Source: Epiperipatus broadwayi (Eukaryota; Onychophora; Udeonychophora; Euonychophora; Peripatidae). Taken from it: 64,000 nucleotides of DNA. The first letter of the stretch is position 1. Each line of letters begins with the position of its first letter. Shown here piece after piece: positions 21,515 to 33,260 of this stretch. The stretch spans positions 3,762,963 through 3,826,962 of the forward strand of contig JAQFVV010006208.1 in NCBI GenBank assembly GCA_028023455.1, given 5' to 3'. Below the pieces are notes generated by a model. It worked only from the letters and a program-made list of their open reading frames with translations. It was not told the DNA's origin and made no database searches. Made by a program: the position numbers and the translations under genes.

Positions 21515-22010
21515 TGAATATATTGGACTATTTTCATCATCTAATATTAAGTATTGAAAGTCTTTTAGAACATTTTCCAATTACATTCAACTATTAGTAA
21601 TAGCACATAGGTTAATATATCCACAATGTATTGAGAGGTATTATTTTCCTCGCTTCTTCATGTGTTGCTGGCCTTACTAGTGACAGTACTAGCATAGGAA
21701 CCAAACCAGGACTCTTGGATTCTTGAATATTTAAGATATCACTCTAATCAAATGAGCCTTTGACAGGATGGTTCAGTTGGTTAGAGCATTACTTGAACAT
21801 TTAATATTCAAGAATTTTAAGGGTTCAGATTTGATTCCCAAGCTAATACTGTCATTGGTCAAGCCCAGCAACATACCTCAAAATATTGTGCATGCACTAA
21901 CCTGTATGCTATTATTAACAGTTGAATGTATTTGGAATATTTAAATAAAATTAAATTTTTCTAAAGACATTCAATACTAATTGGTGTTTTCCAGAAGGGT
22001 TGTGATGATG
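21515..22010. mobile_element. B-family foldback
   Basis: Minus-oriented B (21515-21765) is followed by plus-oriented B (21765-22010). Both contain tRNA-like heads (ggttcagttggttagagcat on plus) and tails with aaagacattcaatact. Confidence 0.65.
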
Positions 22011-22180
22011 GTATTTTAGGTGTATTTATATATTGGATTATTTCCTTCATCTAATATAAATATTGAATGACTTTAAAAAAATTTAATTTTATTTAAATAT
22101 TTCAAATACATTCAATCGTTAGTAATAGCACAGAGGTTACTATATAGCCATTTTAAGAGGTCTTATTCTCTCTTCTTCAT
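22011..22180 (-). mobile_element. B-family tail fragment
   Basis: Carries the ggtgtatttatatattgg, catctaatataaatattg and acattcaatcgttag elements of the B tail in minus orientation, without the tRNA-like head. Confidence 0.55.
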
Positions 22181-22900
22181 CCAATATATAAATGCTCTAA
22201 TATAAATATTGAATGTCTTTAGAAAAATGTAACTTTATTTAAATATTCCAAATACATTCAACTGTTACTAATAGCACACAGGTTAGGATATGCACAACAT
22301 TTTGAAAGGTATTATTTTCCTCTCTTCTTCAGGTATTGCTGGCCTGATGAATGACAGTATTAGCATGGGAAACAAATTTGGATTCTTAGATTCTTGAATA
22401 TTGAATTTTAAAGTAATGCTCTAACTAACAGCCTTCCTGAAAAAGGCAACAGCCAGTAGAAATTTCATATACTTATCAATGAGGTTCCTCCTGATTTCTC
22501 CATTTTTTTGAAGGGCAAAGTTGATAAGTGATTTCCAAACATTATTATTTCCTCTTAGGAAAAAGTAGAGAAATCAGAAGGATCCTCATAGATAAGTATC
22601 TGAAATTTTATACTGACTGTTATCTTTGGCAGGATGACACAGTTAGTTACAGCTTTACTTCAAAATTCAATATTCAAGAATCTAAGGTCCAGGCTCAAAT
22701 CCCATGCTAGTACTGTCACTGGTCAGACCAGCAACACCCGAAGAAGAGAGGAGAATACCTCTCTAAACATTGTGCATATACTAACCTGTGTGCTATTACT
22801 AATAGATGAATGTAATTGGAAGATTTAAATAAACCTTTTCTAAAGACATAGTCCAATATATAAATACTGTATAACTGAAATCGCATCAACACAAACCTTC
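22181..22900. mobile_element. B-family foldback, internally deleted
   Basis: Arms of about 350 bp: minus B at 22181-22440, plus B at 22620-22900. The central part shares tatacttatcaatgaggttc and gtgatttccaaacatta with the foldback at 33935-35035. That longer element carries a Penelope-like endonuclease segment between the same inner sequences; here it is absent. Confidence 0.65.
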
Positions 22901-22904
22901 AGGC

Positions 22905-23665
22905 AAACATTATATACTGTATATTGTCTAATACATAAGCATACATAGAAAGACTTCTATAAAACATTAAGTAAAAATTACAATTTATCCAGTTTTAAAT
23001 ATAAAGTAAATTAGAGCAGTAGATATATAATAAGGATATATATAACTCACTTTAAAGGAAGAGATTGCCTGACATTTTAATATTTTAAACAAACAAAATT
23101 TAAGCTTGGCACGATTTATATTCTTGGCATAGTTTTTATTATATAATAAGTAAATTCTTATTTTTTATATATTAAGGATGACAATATTTATTTTCCAAAA
23201 TACTTATTCTTTAGGGAAAAAATATACCACCCCCAAATCCCCATTTTTTTTCCTGCCGATTCTATCGATGACATTTGATATTATTTAGTCTGAAAATGAA
23301 AAGGGCTAATTTTGGAAAAGGGAACACATTAGTCACAGTGTGCGTTACCTGGCATTTGGTACGTTAAAATTTCCAATTAAGCAATATCAAAATGTTGACT
23401 ATTTGGCAATGGTTGGACATTCCGATTTCAGGTGATGAAAGAAATACCAATGTTTGGAACATCTTTATTGAAACTCGTCTGCCTTATATTTTTTATAAAC
23501 AAAAATGCTAAATTTACTTCCTCATTCATCAATGAAACAGACTATTTAGATGTTTGATTTTTTTTACATCCATTATTTTTATAATAAACAAAAGTAGTTT
23601 TGGAAAGTAATAATTTGTGCGCGTATGAATAATCATTTTTAAAGATGTGTACATAAAATTTTTCG
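22905..23665. other. AT-rich stretch, nothing recognised
   Basis: No gene or repeat recognised. Confidence 0.4.
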
Positions 23666-23668
23666 ATG

Positions 23669-24304
23669 GGATCATCATCATTGTCAACCATTACCAAACC
23701 ACTGCAGGATGAAGGTCTCTCCAACTTTAATCCATCTTCTCCGATCTCTAATCTCTCTTTTACATAACATCCCTGCACACTTTATTATTTCATCCATCCA
23801 TCTCACATGTGGTCTCTTTCTGGGTCTTTTACAATCTCTTGGAATCCAATTTAAGATTTCAATTGTCCATCTATTATCATCTCCTCTAGAAATATGTTCA
23901 GCCCAACTCCACTTCAGTTTTTTAATTCTTTCAATGAGGTCAGTAACACCTGTTTGTTCTCTTACCCATATATTGAGTTTTTGATCTCTTCTTGTTACTT
24001 CTAACATACATCTCACCATACTTCTTTGAGTGATCTGAAGTCTCTGTATTGCTCTTCTATTAAGTGTCCAAGTCTCAGATCCATAAATAAGAATTAATAA
24101 ATGACATTTATTAAAACCTTTCCTTTTCAAACACATAGGCATATTGCCTTTTAGTATTAAGTTACTTCTACCAAAAGCACTCTGACCAAGTTTAATTCTA
24201 TGATTAATTCCATCCATTATGTTTCTATCTGCAGTAATAGTCTGACCAAGGTATTTATAATTATTAACTTCATCTAAGTCATCATAGTCAATCATTATTT
24301 TCTT
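23669..24304 (-). mobile_element. RTE-like LINE, 5'-truncated, 203-codon open frame
   Basis: An uninterrupted minus-strand frame (24295 to 23684) encodes the C-terminal part of an RTE-type reverse transcriptase. Visible in order: NNYKYLGQTI (about residues 11-20), an F-x-N-L-x-L-K region, YGSETWTL (about 70-77), QRLQITQRSMVRC, WVREQTGVTDLIERIKKLKW, WTIEILNWIPRD, RPRKRP and VRWMDEI. The palm and fingers with the YxDD motif are missing, so it cannot act alone. It ends in tga-rich 3' sequence near 23669. It is the best-preserved RTE copy in the window. Confidence 0.85.
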
Positions 24305-24315
24305 ATCTATATATA

Positions 24316-24443
24316 TTAAGCAATTAAATCATACCATTTTGACCTGGCTATTTTGAAATACGAACTCTAATGTATTTATATATTAGTTCACAGAGGGCAG
24401 TACTGGATTTCTTAATCATGTGGGATGATTTAATTGCTTAATA
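24316..24443. mobile_element. Small MITE (~128 bp)
   Basis: Terminal inverted repeats attaagcaattaaatca and tgatttaattgcttaat. The interior has tggctattttgaaatacgaa. It adjoins the RTE 5' truncation point. A palindromic dimer of the same element is at 29387-29594. Confidence 0.75.
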
Positions 24444-24589
24444 TTTGTATATTTATTTCAGTATAGCGTTATGCACTGGGATTATTTTATATATATATAT
24501 TTAATCATCTTAAAGATCCTTATATACATTCGTGTCTTTATGTCTATATTAAGTTTATAATTTTGAGGTCTAAAAATAAAAAAACATTG

Positions 24590-25190
24590 TGTTGTTTCTA
24601 ATTCATTAGACTAGAGATTATCCAATAATGAATAATATTTCTGTGATGTAATTTTCACTACCACACGCTCATGTGAGGTAGAGACTTGTTTCTATCTACT
24701 TTTAACAATTTATAGAGGGATTGAATCAGAAACATATGACCAAAGATATGTAAAAAAGATGTATAATTTCCATGATGCTTATTTCATGTTGAACCAACCC
24801 TCATCAGTAGGCCTAGTTCACAATCTCTTCCACATATTTTTATATCATTGTTCAGTATATATAGATAGCAAACTTCTACAGTTTAATTGATATGTGTCAA
24901 ATATGCTGCCCTCACAACTATGACACAAATCATTTAATGGAGATTACTGTCATTTATTGGACTAGACCTTATCCAATAATGAATAATATTTCTACAGTGT
25001 AAATTTTTACTACACCACTCTCATGCAAGATGGGACTAATTTCTATTGACTTTTAATACCTTGTAGAGGGATGTAATCAGAAACATGTGAAAAAGATGTG
25101 TTTCTGATTGCATCTCTCAACAAGATGTTAAAACCAGTCCCTTACCTTGCACAAAAGACGGTGTAGTGAAATTACACTACAGATTCTTTA
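24590..25190. repeat. Diverged ~350-bp direct repeats with a hairpin
   Basis: The blocks ttatccaataatgaataata and gagggatt/tgaatcagaaacat occur at about 24616-24745 and again at 24970-25090. The second is followed by an inverted part (25095-25190), so 25000-25190 can fold. A degenerate D-like piece (catcagtaggcctagttca) lies at 24765-24890. Confidence 0.5.
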
Positions 25191-25394
25191 TATGTGGTTT
25201 CTGATTTATCTGAGATCTTGGACATAGGTGGATAGTAGCTATATATGTGTTTATTTTTAGACCAATCAGATTAAGAGCAAACTTGAGAATATTTTTAAAT
25301 AATTATTGTTGTTTTTGGTAGTAGAGTGTTTTAAAACAATTTCTAAGATATTTTTACTGTAATAAAAGATAAAAATGAATTGTAGGTTCTGCAC

Positions 25395-26085
25395 TAGTAA
25401 GAATCTGACCACTAGTGGATAAGGCTGTATTTTACTACTTGTCTACATGGATGTCTGTTCAATCTCTACTAATCTGGTAGGAGTCTGACCACTAGTGCTG
25501 TATTTTATTACTTTGTCTATATGGATATCTGATCAATCTCTACTAATCTGGTAGGAGTCTGACCACTAGTGGATAAGGTGGTATTTTACTACTTGTTTAC
25601 ATGGATATCTGATCAATCTCTACTAATCTGGTAGGAGTCTGACCACTAATGGATAAAACTGTATTTTATTACTTGTCCACATGGACATCTGTTCAATTTC
25701 TACTAATCTGGTAGAAGTCTGACCACTAGTTGATAAGGCTGTATTTTACTACTTGTCTATATCGACATCTGTTCAATCTCTACTAATCTGGTAGGAGTCT
25801 GACCACTAGTGGATAAGGCTGTAATTGACTACTTGTCTACATGGACATCTGTTCAATCTCTGCTAATCTCATAATAATCTGTTCACTAATGTATAAGGCT
25901 GTATTTTATTACTTGTCCACATGGATATCTATTTAATCTCTACTAATCTGGTAGAAATCTGACCACTAGTGGATAAGGCTATATTTTACTACTTGTCTAC
26001 ATGGACAATGTTCAATCTCTACTAATCTGTTGGAGTATGACTACTAGTGGATAAGGCTGTTCAATCTTTATTAATCTGGGCCATA
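25395..26085 (+). repeat. 80-bp minisatellite, ~8.5 units
   Basis: The landmark gagtctgaccactagt recurs at 25401, 25481, 25555, 25635, 25715, 25795, 25875 (mutated), 25955 and 26033, giving spacings of 80, 74, 80, 80, 80, 80, 80 and 78. Units include tactacttgtctacatgga and caatctctactaatctggta. The outer units are the most diverged. Confidence 0.95.
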
Positions 26086-26574
26086 TACTTTTTAGCTAAT
26101 AATATCTTGATCCTCATTTAGCATCTAATAGAGGACTGGTTGCACTAACTACTTTCTATGTCTACTTATGACATAAAGAATTTCTGAGTTCACAAGTTTT
26201 AGACCTAAATATCAGACCATAAACATAGCTAGCAGATAAACTAAACAGAGCACCAGGGCAACATTTTTTAGATGAAACCTCCCACTAAAAAGACAACAAT
26301 AATTAAAAATTGAGTAAAATAAAGGTGAAAAACAAAATTACGAATGAAAATTTGCTGCCTATCCATTGGTCATATTCTTTATGCCTTATCCACAAGAGGA
26401 GATAATACACACTTCAAGTTATTTTTGACAGTAGTTGACAACTATGAGATAGGTATATGATTTTTTTTTTACACAAGTGGTAAAAGTATATACAAGTAAA
26501 AAAATCGATATATAATTCTTCTTGTAAATCAGATTCCATTATTGTTGATACACTATACAGACTTACACACACCT

Positions 26575-26725
26575 GCACATATATAATGTAATATATGAGA
26601 TTCGAACTCAGACCTTCATACGACCCTCAGCTCTCCATGCCAGATGGGTCAGCAATATGAGATGGCATGGAGAGCTGAGGGTCATGTGAGGGTCTGAGTT
26701 TGAATCCCTTATATATTATTGTGGA
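26575..26725. repeat. Foldback with D-like ends
   Basis: The inverted arms agattcgaactcagacc... and ...ggtctgagtttgaatccc pair for about 60 bp, including gctctccatgcca and its inverse. The ends resemble the box B-like terminus of D elements. Confidence 0.7.
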
Positions 26726-26729
26726 TAGT

Positions 26730-27365
26730 AATGTGTTTTTTAAAACATAAAAAAGTAGCAAACCCCATTCAAAAAAGGAAAGAATATAAATTTAAAGCGC
26801 CTCTCAGTGACATAGTAATCTCTTTATATAAATATTAATTAATGTGGTTACAATTAAGCAAGAATTGAATAGTTTATTGCTTTGAAAATCATGATATAGC
26901 ATGTTGAATTACGTTCTAGGAACGTTGTTTTTAAATCCATCTCTATACCACTATTTTAAATTGAGTAGGATATCAGTAAAAAATTTAAAATATACATACA
27001 GAAGTTGAAATAAAGGAGTCTAATTTTTTGAAATATGCAAGTTTGGGTTAATTTATTAATAAATGTATTTTGCTTCACTTAAAAATTTGAATCACGTGAA
27101 TAGAATAAACAGAATATGAAAACGAAGATTCAATGAACATTTAAATGTATAAATATTTAGAGTAGGTAGATGTTAATTTAAAGTGAAATATTTAAATTAT
27201 TTTTATACTTGCAAAATACTCAAGCCTGACAGTTTTAGATGACTACTGTATAAAAAGCCCTCCTGTCTAGGCTCTGTAATATGTTTCATTTAGTAAAGAA
27301 AGATTCGCACAAACTAGATTTGTATTACAAGAATTGAAGAATTATTTTATTTAAATTTATTCGGT
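26730..27365. other. AT-rich stretch, nothing recognised
   Basis: No gene or repeat recognised. Confidence 0.4.
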
Positions 27366-27369
27366 ATTC

Positions 27370-27485
27370 TAATTTATGCCAATAAACATCACATGACCAC
27401 CACCTCTTATGCTTGCGTATAACTGTTGTAAAAACAGGCAAAACTCACTATACGTATGCCACACACAACAAGCTAAATACAAGTT
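27370..27485 (-). mobile_element. A-family end fragment
   Basis: Contains ccaataaacatcacatgacc, cttatgcttg and aacaggcaaaactcactata, the outer end of an A arm, truncated after about 115 bp. Confidence 0.6.
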
Positions 27486-27959
27486 ATTATTATGACTCGC
27501 AAATAAATTTCTATTTGTAATGCCACAAATAAAACCCATAGTATTCAACACACTTTTTTTTTGGCTACTGTTAAAGCAAGAATGATAAAGAAATATATTT
27601 GGTATTCTAAAAATACTCCAAATTTCTAATTTGAATTTTTTGTTTTGTGAAGCTCTTTTTTTTCTTTTGTTGATTCATTTCATTTTTTTTTTTTTACTGT
27701 TATTTAAACTGAGTTTTTAATTTGCCCATGTTAGTAAATAAAATTAATTAGAACATAAATTTATGTATTGTTTTCTTGGGAGTTTGTGATGATGGTATTT
27801 TAGTTGTATTTATACATTCAATACATATATATCATGATGGAAATAGTCTAATATACAAATAAATGTATGTAATTTTAATATTATATGTATGTTAAACTAA
27901 TATGTGTTGGTATAATTTTAAGTAGAATGCCTGCGACATAATTGAATACAATTATAGTT

Positions 27960-28320
27960 TGTAGCCAATAAACATCACATGATCATTTCTTATCTTGCTC
28001 ATAATTGTTATTAAAACAGGCAAAACTCTCCATACAATAGTGCTACACAGTGCAAGCCTGAGTAATCAATGGATTCCAGAAGGCTTGTGCATAAAATCCC
28101 CATCTAGTGCCTACTCATCCAATATCACCAGACTCAGAACCAAGGCTCCTCACTGACAAAGGTTACAAGCCAGAAACTATTCTGGGGATATTGGATGAGT
28201 AGGCACTAGATGGGGATTTTATGCATGAGCCTTCTGGCGTCCATTGATTACTCTGGCTTGCACTGAGTGGCAATACATATAGAAAGTTTTGCCTGTTTTA
28301 ATATAGTTTGTAGCAAGAGT
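27960..28320. mobile_element. A-family foldback
   Basis: Left arm 27960-28140 and right arm 28140-28310, with the ends gccaataaacatcacatgat and gttttgcctgttttaa. The plus motif at 28150-28200 reads CTGACAA...GAAACTATTC, so G8 is lost. Confidence 0.65.
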
Positions 28321-28424
28321 AAATCTATTATGTTGATATATTAGGGATCTTGGAATTAAATTAATTTAAATTTGCAGCCAATGGTCTTGTTTGAATCAAA
28401 TTTATAATTCTTTGAAATGGATCC

Positions 28425-28590
28425 CCTAAACATCACATGACTACCATTTTTTATGCTTACACAAACTGTTTACACAGAGGCAAAGCGCCACTCAGTGCAA
28501 GCCCTTATAATCAATGGATGTGGGAAGGTTTATTCACAAAATCCCTATTTAGTGCCTACTCATCCAATATCTCAAGATTAGAAAGTTTTG
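28425..28590 (-). mobile_element. A-family arm fragment
   Basis: Contains aaacatcacatgactacc, cactcagtgcaagcc and cctactcatccaatatctc. It ends just before the ribozyme-like block. Confidence 0.55.
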
Positions 28591-28719
28591 TCTCTGAAAT
28601 TGAACTGTATAAGTTGATTAATTAGAGTATTACTAAAAAAAAAATCTGTCAGTTTGCAAAACTATTTAAAAAGAATGAATCTACACACTCATATACACAT
28701 TATAATATGAAATATATGC

Positions 28720-29165
28720 ATTGCCAAATATATATCATATAATACTAAAGCATCAATGCACTTTGCTACTGTTACACAATGCTTTATTTACCATACTCTT
28801 TTATAGTTTGCAGTTTTGATTACTCCAGCAATCTTCTTCAAAAGTTTTATGTCTCCTAACTTCAACCACCCTTTCCAGTATTCCTTTATCTTCATCAAGA
28901 AGTATAATCACTAATCTTTCTTATTGCATTGCCAAATGTATGTCATATAATACTAAAACATCCATGCATTTTAATACAGTTACACGATGCTTTATTTACC
29001 ACCCTCTTTTACAGTTTACAGTTTTGATTACCCCAGAAATCTTCGTCAGAACTTTTATATTTCCTAACTTCATCTGCTCTCCTAACTTCAAGAGCAGTTG
29101 AAGTTAGGACTGCAGGACAGTTGAAACGTAGGTGTATGTATATATGTACAAATAAAGAATTTTGC
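28720..29165 (-). mobile_element. E-family elements
   Basis: Two copies of catataatactaaa(g/a)catc and ctgttacacaatgctttatt occur about 205 bp apart. Minus-strand motifs read CTGACGA, A, GATT...AATC, AAAACTGTAAAC near 29020-29055. Upstream AGTT could pair with AACT. Position 12 is A. Confidence 0.5.
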
Positions 29166-29386
29166 TAAAAAGTGTTCGAAGTGGTTTGGATAAATTGTAT
29201 TTATTAAATAAATTAAAATGTCTTAAAATGTCCGATATATCTATTTTAAAGATATCATTATTTCTTTAAAACTAAGGCTTAAAACTACTTCAACTACATC
29301 ATTATCAGTGTAGTTCAATAAATCAAAAAATAAAATTGGTAAATAAAGCAATAAAATTTATTTAGAAAACTAATATTATATATATA

Positions 29387-29594
29387 TTAAGCATTAAATC
29401 ACACCACATGGTTAAGAAATCCAATACTGCCCTCTGTGAACTAATATATAAAATACATTAGAGTTCGTATTTCAAAATAGCCAGATCAAAATGATCTGGC
29501 TATTTTGAAATACGAACTCTAATGTATTTTATATATTAGTTCATAGAGGGCAGTATTGGATTTCTTAATCATATGGGGTTATTTAATGCTTAAT
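29387..29594. mobile_element. Palindromic dimer of the small MITE
   Basis: A near-perfect inverted repeat of about 208 bp centred on gatcaaaatgatc (about 29485-29497). The outer ends attaagcattaaatcacac and its inverse match the MITE at 24316-24443. Each arm holds tggctattttgaaatacgaa and gggcagtattgg or their inverses. Confidence 0.9.
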
Positions 29595-30088
29595 ATTTGT
29601 ATATATTTATTTCAGTATAGCGTTATGCATTGTGATTATTTTGTGAAATTTGAAACCTTTTTACTATTGCAAACAAGCTATGATTTTTTTTCAGGTAGAA
29701 GGTGGCCCTTATTCAACCCAACTAGTCACATAGTAGTAGTTTGTAAATCATATTTATCTATTATTCATCTAGAAGATCAGCCATTTCCAGTGCTTTGAAC
29801 TTCTTACGAACTCCTGAACAACAAGCCATTCAATTCTTTTTTTAAAGTTAATCTGAATTAAATTAAATGAATGTATAATGGTGATGTGACTTTCATTGAT
29901 AATGATTGGGGTCAGGGTGAGGGATGAATACTCTTATAGCTATTAAGCTTGTGTATAGTATATGTATGTGTGGTATTCATTCTTAGCTGAATTGTTTACA
30001 GAAAGATGAGGAACCAGTGGAAAACAATACATTTATAATAAAATTTTGAATTTAAATTTTATTTATATAAGGCATTGTATAACCTTGG

Positions 30089-30440
30089 CACATGCACCTT
30101 TGTGTGCTTAATTTTATTACAAGAAAGACCTTTACAAATCTTAATGCAAGATTCGACATTATAAAGATAAGAGTGGCCACACTGTTATCTTCAACCTATT
30201 TTTCTAATTATATAAGCAAATCTAAAGCATTTTTATTTGGAAGCATGAAGTTAATAAATTCTTCACCGATTAAGTCCACTATTTCTGTTACACATCAACA
30301 TTCGCGAAATCTTTCGATTTACAAAGAGTCACTATTCAGATCTTAAATTTAGAAATATTTTGAATCAATTTAAAGTTGTAAATATTAATACTTGTTAAGC
30401 ACAATGTCAGCACATAATATTTATGTAAGTACATGCACCT
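30089..30440 (-). mobile_element. ~341-bp repeat element, minus copy
   Basis: The inverse of 15649-16140: accgattaagtccactattt, aaatctttcgatttac, taagcacaatgtcagcac. The landmark acatgcacct occurs at about 30091 and 30432, a period of 341 bp. Confidence 0.65.
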
Positions 30441-30469
30441 TGTGTTTTAATAAATGGAATTTATTATTT

Positions 30470-31092
30470 AAGTAATACTTTGGGTGCAATTTGAAATTTA
30501 TAATTGCAGTTTGTAGTGTTATAATTGACTTATTTATTAGTCTGCATTCAGATTAGGTTATATTTGCATATTTAAGGAGGTTTATTTAAACTTCTTTGTA
30601 TCAATAATTTCAATCTATGTGGTTAAGTTGGAATGGGATTCCACCTTTATTGTTAAAAGGAGGTTGCCTTGACAACAGTTTGGAAATTGTTGATTGTTAT
30701 TGATATTGGGATTGCCTAAGTATTGACTGGTTTTTAATGACTACTTATAAACCCATTTAGCCTTGAACATTATTACACTTATTAATTAAGAAATACTTTG
30801 GGTGCAATTTGAAATTTATAATTGCAGTTTGTAATGTTATAATTGACTATTTATTAGTTTGCATTCAGATTAGGTTATATTTACCTGTTTAAAGAAGTTT
30901 ATTTAAACTTCTTTGTATCAATAATTTCAATCTTTGTGGTCAAGTTGCAATCTTTAGTGTCTATATAAATATATTGGACCATTAATAAAGGGGGATTCCA
31001 TCTTTATTGTTAAAAGGGGGTTGCCTTGACAACAGTTTGAAATTGTTCATTGTATTGATATTGGGAATGTCTACGTGTTGACTACTTTTTAA
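30470..31092 (+). repeat. H repeat: two tandem ~315-bp units
   Basis: The block actttgggtgcaatttgaaa occurs at about 30477 and 30793. Both units contain aggttgccttgacaacagtt or a close variant and tttaaacttctttgtatc. A second tandem pair is at 51870-52530. No coding sequence is visible. Confidence 0.8.
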
Positions 31093-32224
31093 TTATATAT
31101 ATATATATATTATAGTAGACACTGTCAAGAACAGTTTTTATTGGCTGTAATCTACTTTTGACTATTTCATTCAGAAACTCATAAATTTTATGAATTAAAA
31201 ATTGATATTAATGTGACGCCTTGCTAAATTAATGTATTCTTGGCTTAAATTAATATATTCTTTTTATTATATGACTCATATTTTATTCCAAATTATTGTT
31301 TTTATATGATTTATTAATTGATAAAATATTTATAAAAATTTAATCTAAATAAACAAAATCAATATTTCTTAAATGTTTAAAAAGAAATTAAAAATTAAAT
31401 GGATACAAACAAACTTAGAAAATTATTATATTACTTTTACATCAAAATTATATTCATGTTGTTAAGATTATTCAAGCTTACACCAGTTGTTTATGGAAGA
31501 GAGTGAATGGATACATCTGATGTGTACATTGATAGAAGAGAATTCAAAGATAAACTTTGAAGTAATTGAATTGTGGATAGAGTACTAGTTGATATTTTTT
31601 CATTTAATGTGATATATAATTTGATTTAACCTAGTGAAAATAAGTAATGTGACAAGTTGAAGTTAACACATTATTACCATTCCTTATGCTTGCTCATAAC
31701 TGTTATTAAAACAGGCAAAACTCTCCCTACAGTAATGCCACTCAGTGCAAGCCAGAGTAATCAATGGATGCCAGAAGACTTGTACATAAAATCCCTATCT
31801 AGTGTCTACTCATCTAATATGCCCAGACTAGTTTCTAGCTTATGGCTTTCATCAGTGAGGAGCCTTGGATCTGAGAGTGCTGCACCTAAATCTTAGGATC
31901 TAAAACAACCCTGCAGCAGCCACCTTTTATCTCTACTTAAATAGAAAACTATGAGTCTAAAATTGAAATCACAATATTTTCAATCCAAGCTCATTATCTT
32001 ATATAGTAAATCAATATAGTGCTAAAAACGCAATAGCCGCAAAGCTAAAAATGTGTAGTATTTTGTTAAATCATATGCTGAGCACTTTCAAGAGACACGG
32101 CTCTCATATTCATAGCTCCTATTGCATAATGGCTGTTAGTTTAATCATATGCAAATATATGTGACTTTTAAGCATTCCATTTCTTAGATATGGAGTAACA
32201 TGACTTCTTCCGATTGATAGTGCT

Positions 32225-32970
32225 GCAATCTATTGTGATATAGCAAGCTTCTTTCACCTTGCATTTTACAGCATTTGCTTCCCTGAAAACCAAGCTGATT
32301 GTCTGTGGTTCACATGGATGTCCCACATTCTTTTGGTGCTGCATGAAGATGGAATTATATGCTGGATCCAGTTGTGCCTTGGTGTATAATTATTTGTACT
32401 GGAACAGTCTAGTTTCTAATGATGCCTTGGTTTCCCCATAATATGAAGATTTGCAATTCTTTTGAGGGCATATAATGTTGTAGACAGCTTATGGTGTTTG
32501 AGAGGGCTGTAATCGATCCTTTGTGTTGTTAATTAATCTATTGGAATTAGGAGGGGTGTGAAAACAACTGAAAGCTTCTGCCAAAAATTGAGTAAAGTTT
32601 TTTGTGCATGTTTGGTATATATGGTAATAACAGCCTGGGTGTGTCTGCATTTACTGTGTTGTTGGTAAATCTGTTTTGGATGCCTGATTTTAGTCGATGA
32701 TGCTTTGCTTGAAACCTGTGCTTAATAATTCTTCTCTGTATGCTGCTAAGTTTTATTTCTTATTTGCATAATTATTGATTTCTGTGGCGGAAAGATGTGA
32801 GGCCTGCCAGTTTATAGCTGATGGGAGTATTGGAACTGGGATGAATATGACCTCTTATTTCAGATGGTTCATTGTCATCTTGTAGTTCAGATGTGTGTTT
32901 TCGCACTCCACTTGTATGTCTAGGTATTTCACCTGCTTGCTATGGTCCTCCCATTCAGTAATTAATGGTT
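32225..32970 (-). pseudogene. Penelope-like element: RT C-terminus and GIY-YIG domain
   Basis: Minus-strand translation gives VKYLDIQVECENTHLNYK (the end of the RT domain, normally 'VxFLDV'), then INNTKDRLQPSQTP, an AVYNIICPQKNCKSSYYGET segment, ASLETRLFQYK, then KNVGHPCEP and VKCKVKEA. VYxI-x-C-x(4)-C-x(3)-YYGET-x(4)-LxTR is the Penelope-type GIY-YIG endonuclease with its Cys pair. Several stops interrupt it. The catalytic Tyr and Arg positions are present. It is flanked by A arms. Confidence 0.75.
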
Positions 32971-33201
32971 AATAGTGAACTGTTATGTAATTCATTTTTG
33001 ATTTTATCTATATTTTAGCACTATATTGATTCACTATAGCAAGCTAACACGCAAAGTTTTAAAAAACTAAATTTGTATCTTGTATAGTAAATTTTAGCTT
33101 ATATAGTCAATTTCAGAATCATAGTTTTGCAGTTAAATAAAGATAAAATATGACTGCTGGAGGGTGCATTAGATCCTAAGATCTAGATGCAGTGCTCTCA
33201 G

Positions 33202-33260
33202 ATCCAAGGCTCCTCACTGATGAAAGCCACAAGCTAGAAACTAGTATGAGGATATTGGAT
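33202..33260 (+). ncRNA. Hammerhead-like motif, A family
   Basis: Stem I is ATCCAA-ggc-TCCTCA with TGAGGA-ta-TTGGAT, twelve Watson-Crick pairs in two blocks. The core is CTGATGA, then A-AGC-CACAA-GCT-A, GAA, the minimal stem III AC-TA-GT, and A17. Position 10.1-11.1, normally G-C, is A with A in almost every copy, which is the main doubt. The perfect two-block stem I argues for a real fold. Other copies: 2577 (-), 2799 (+), 5465 (-), 9342 (+), 28150 (+), 31820 (-), 48060 (-). Confidence 0.45.

Noticed and set aside
25395-26085. CRISPR array
   Set aside because: The whole 80-bp unit repeats without unique spacers, in an animal nuclear genome.
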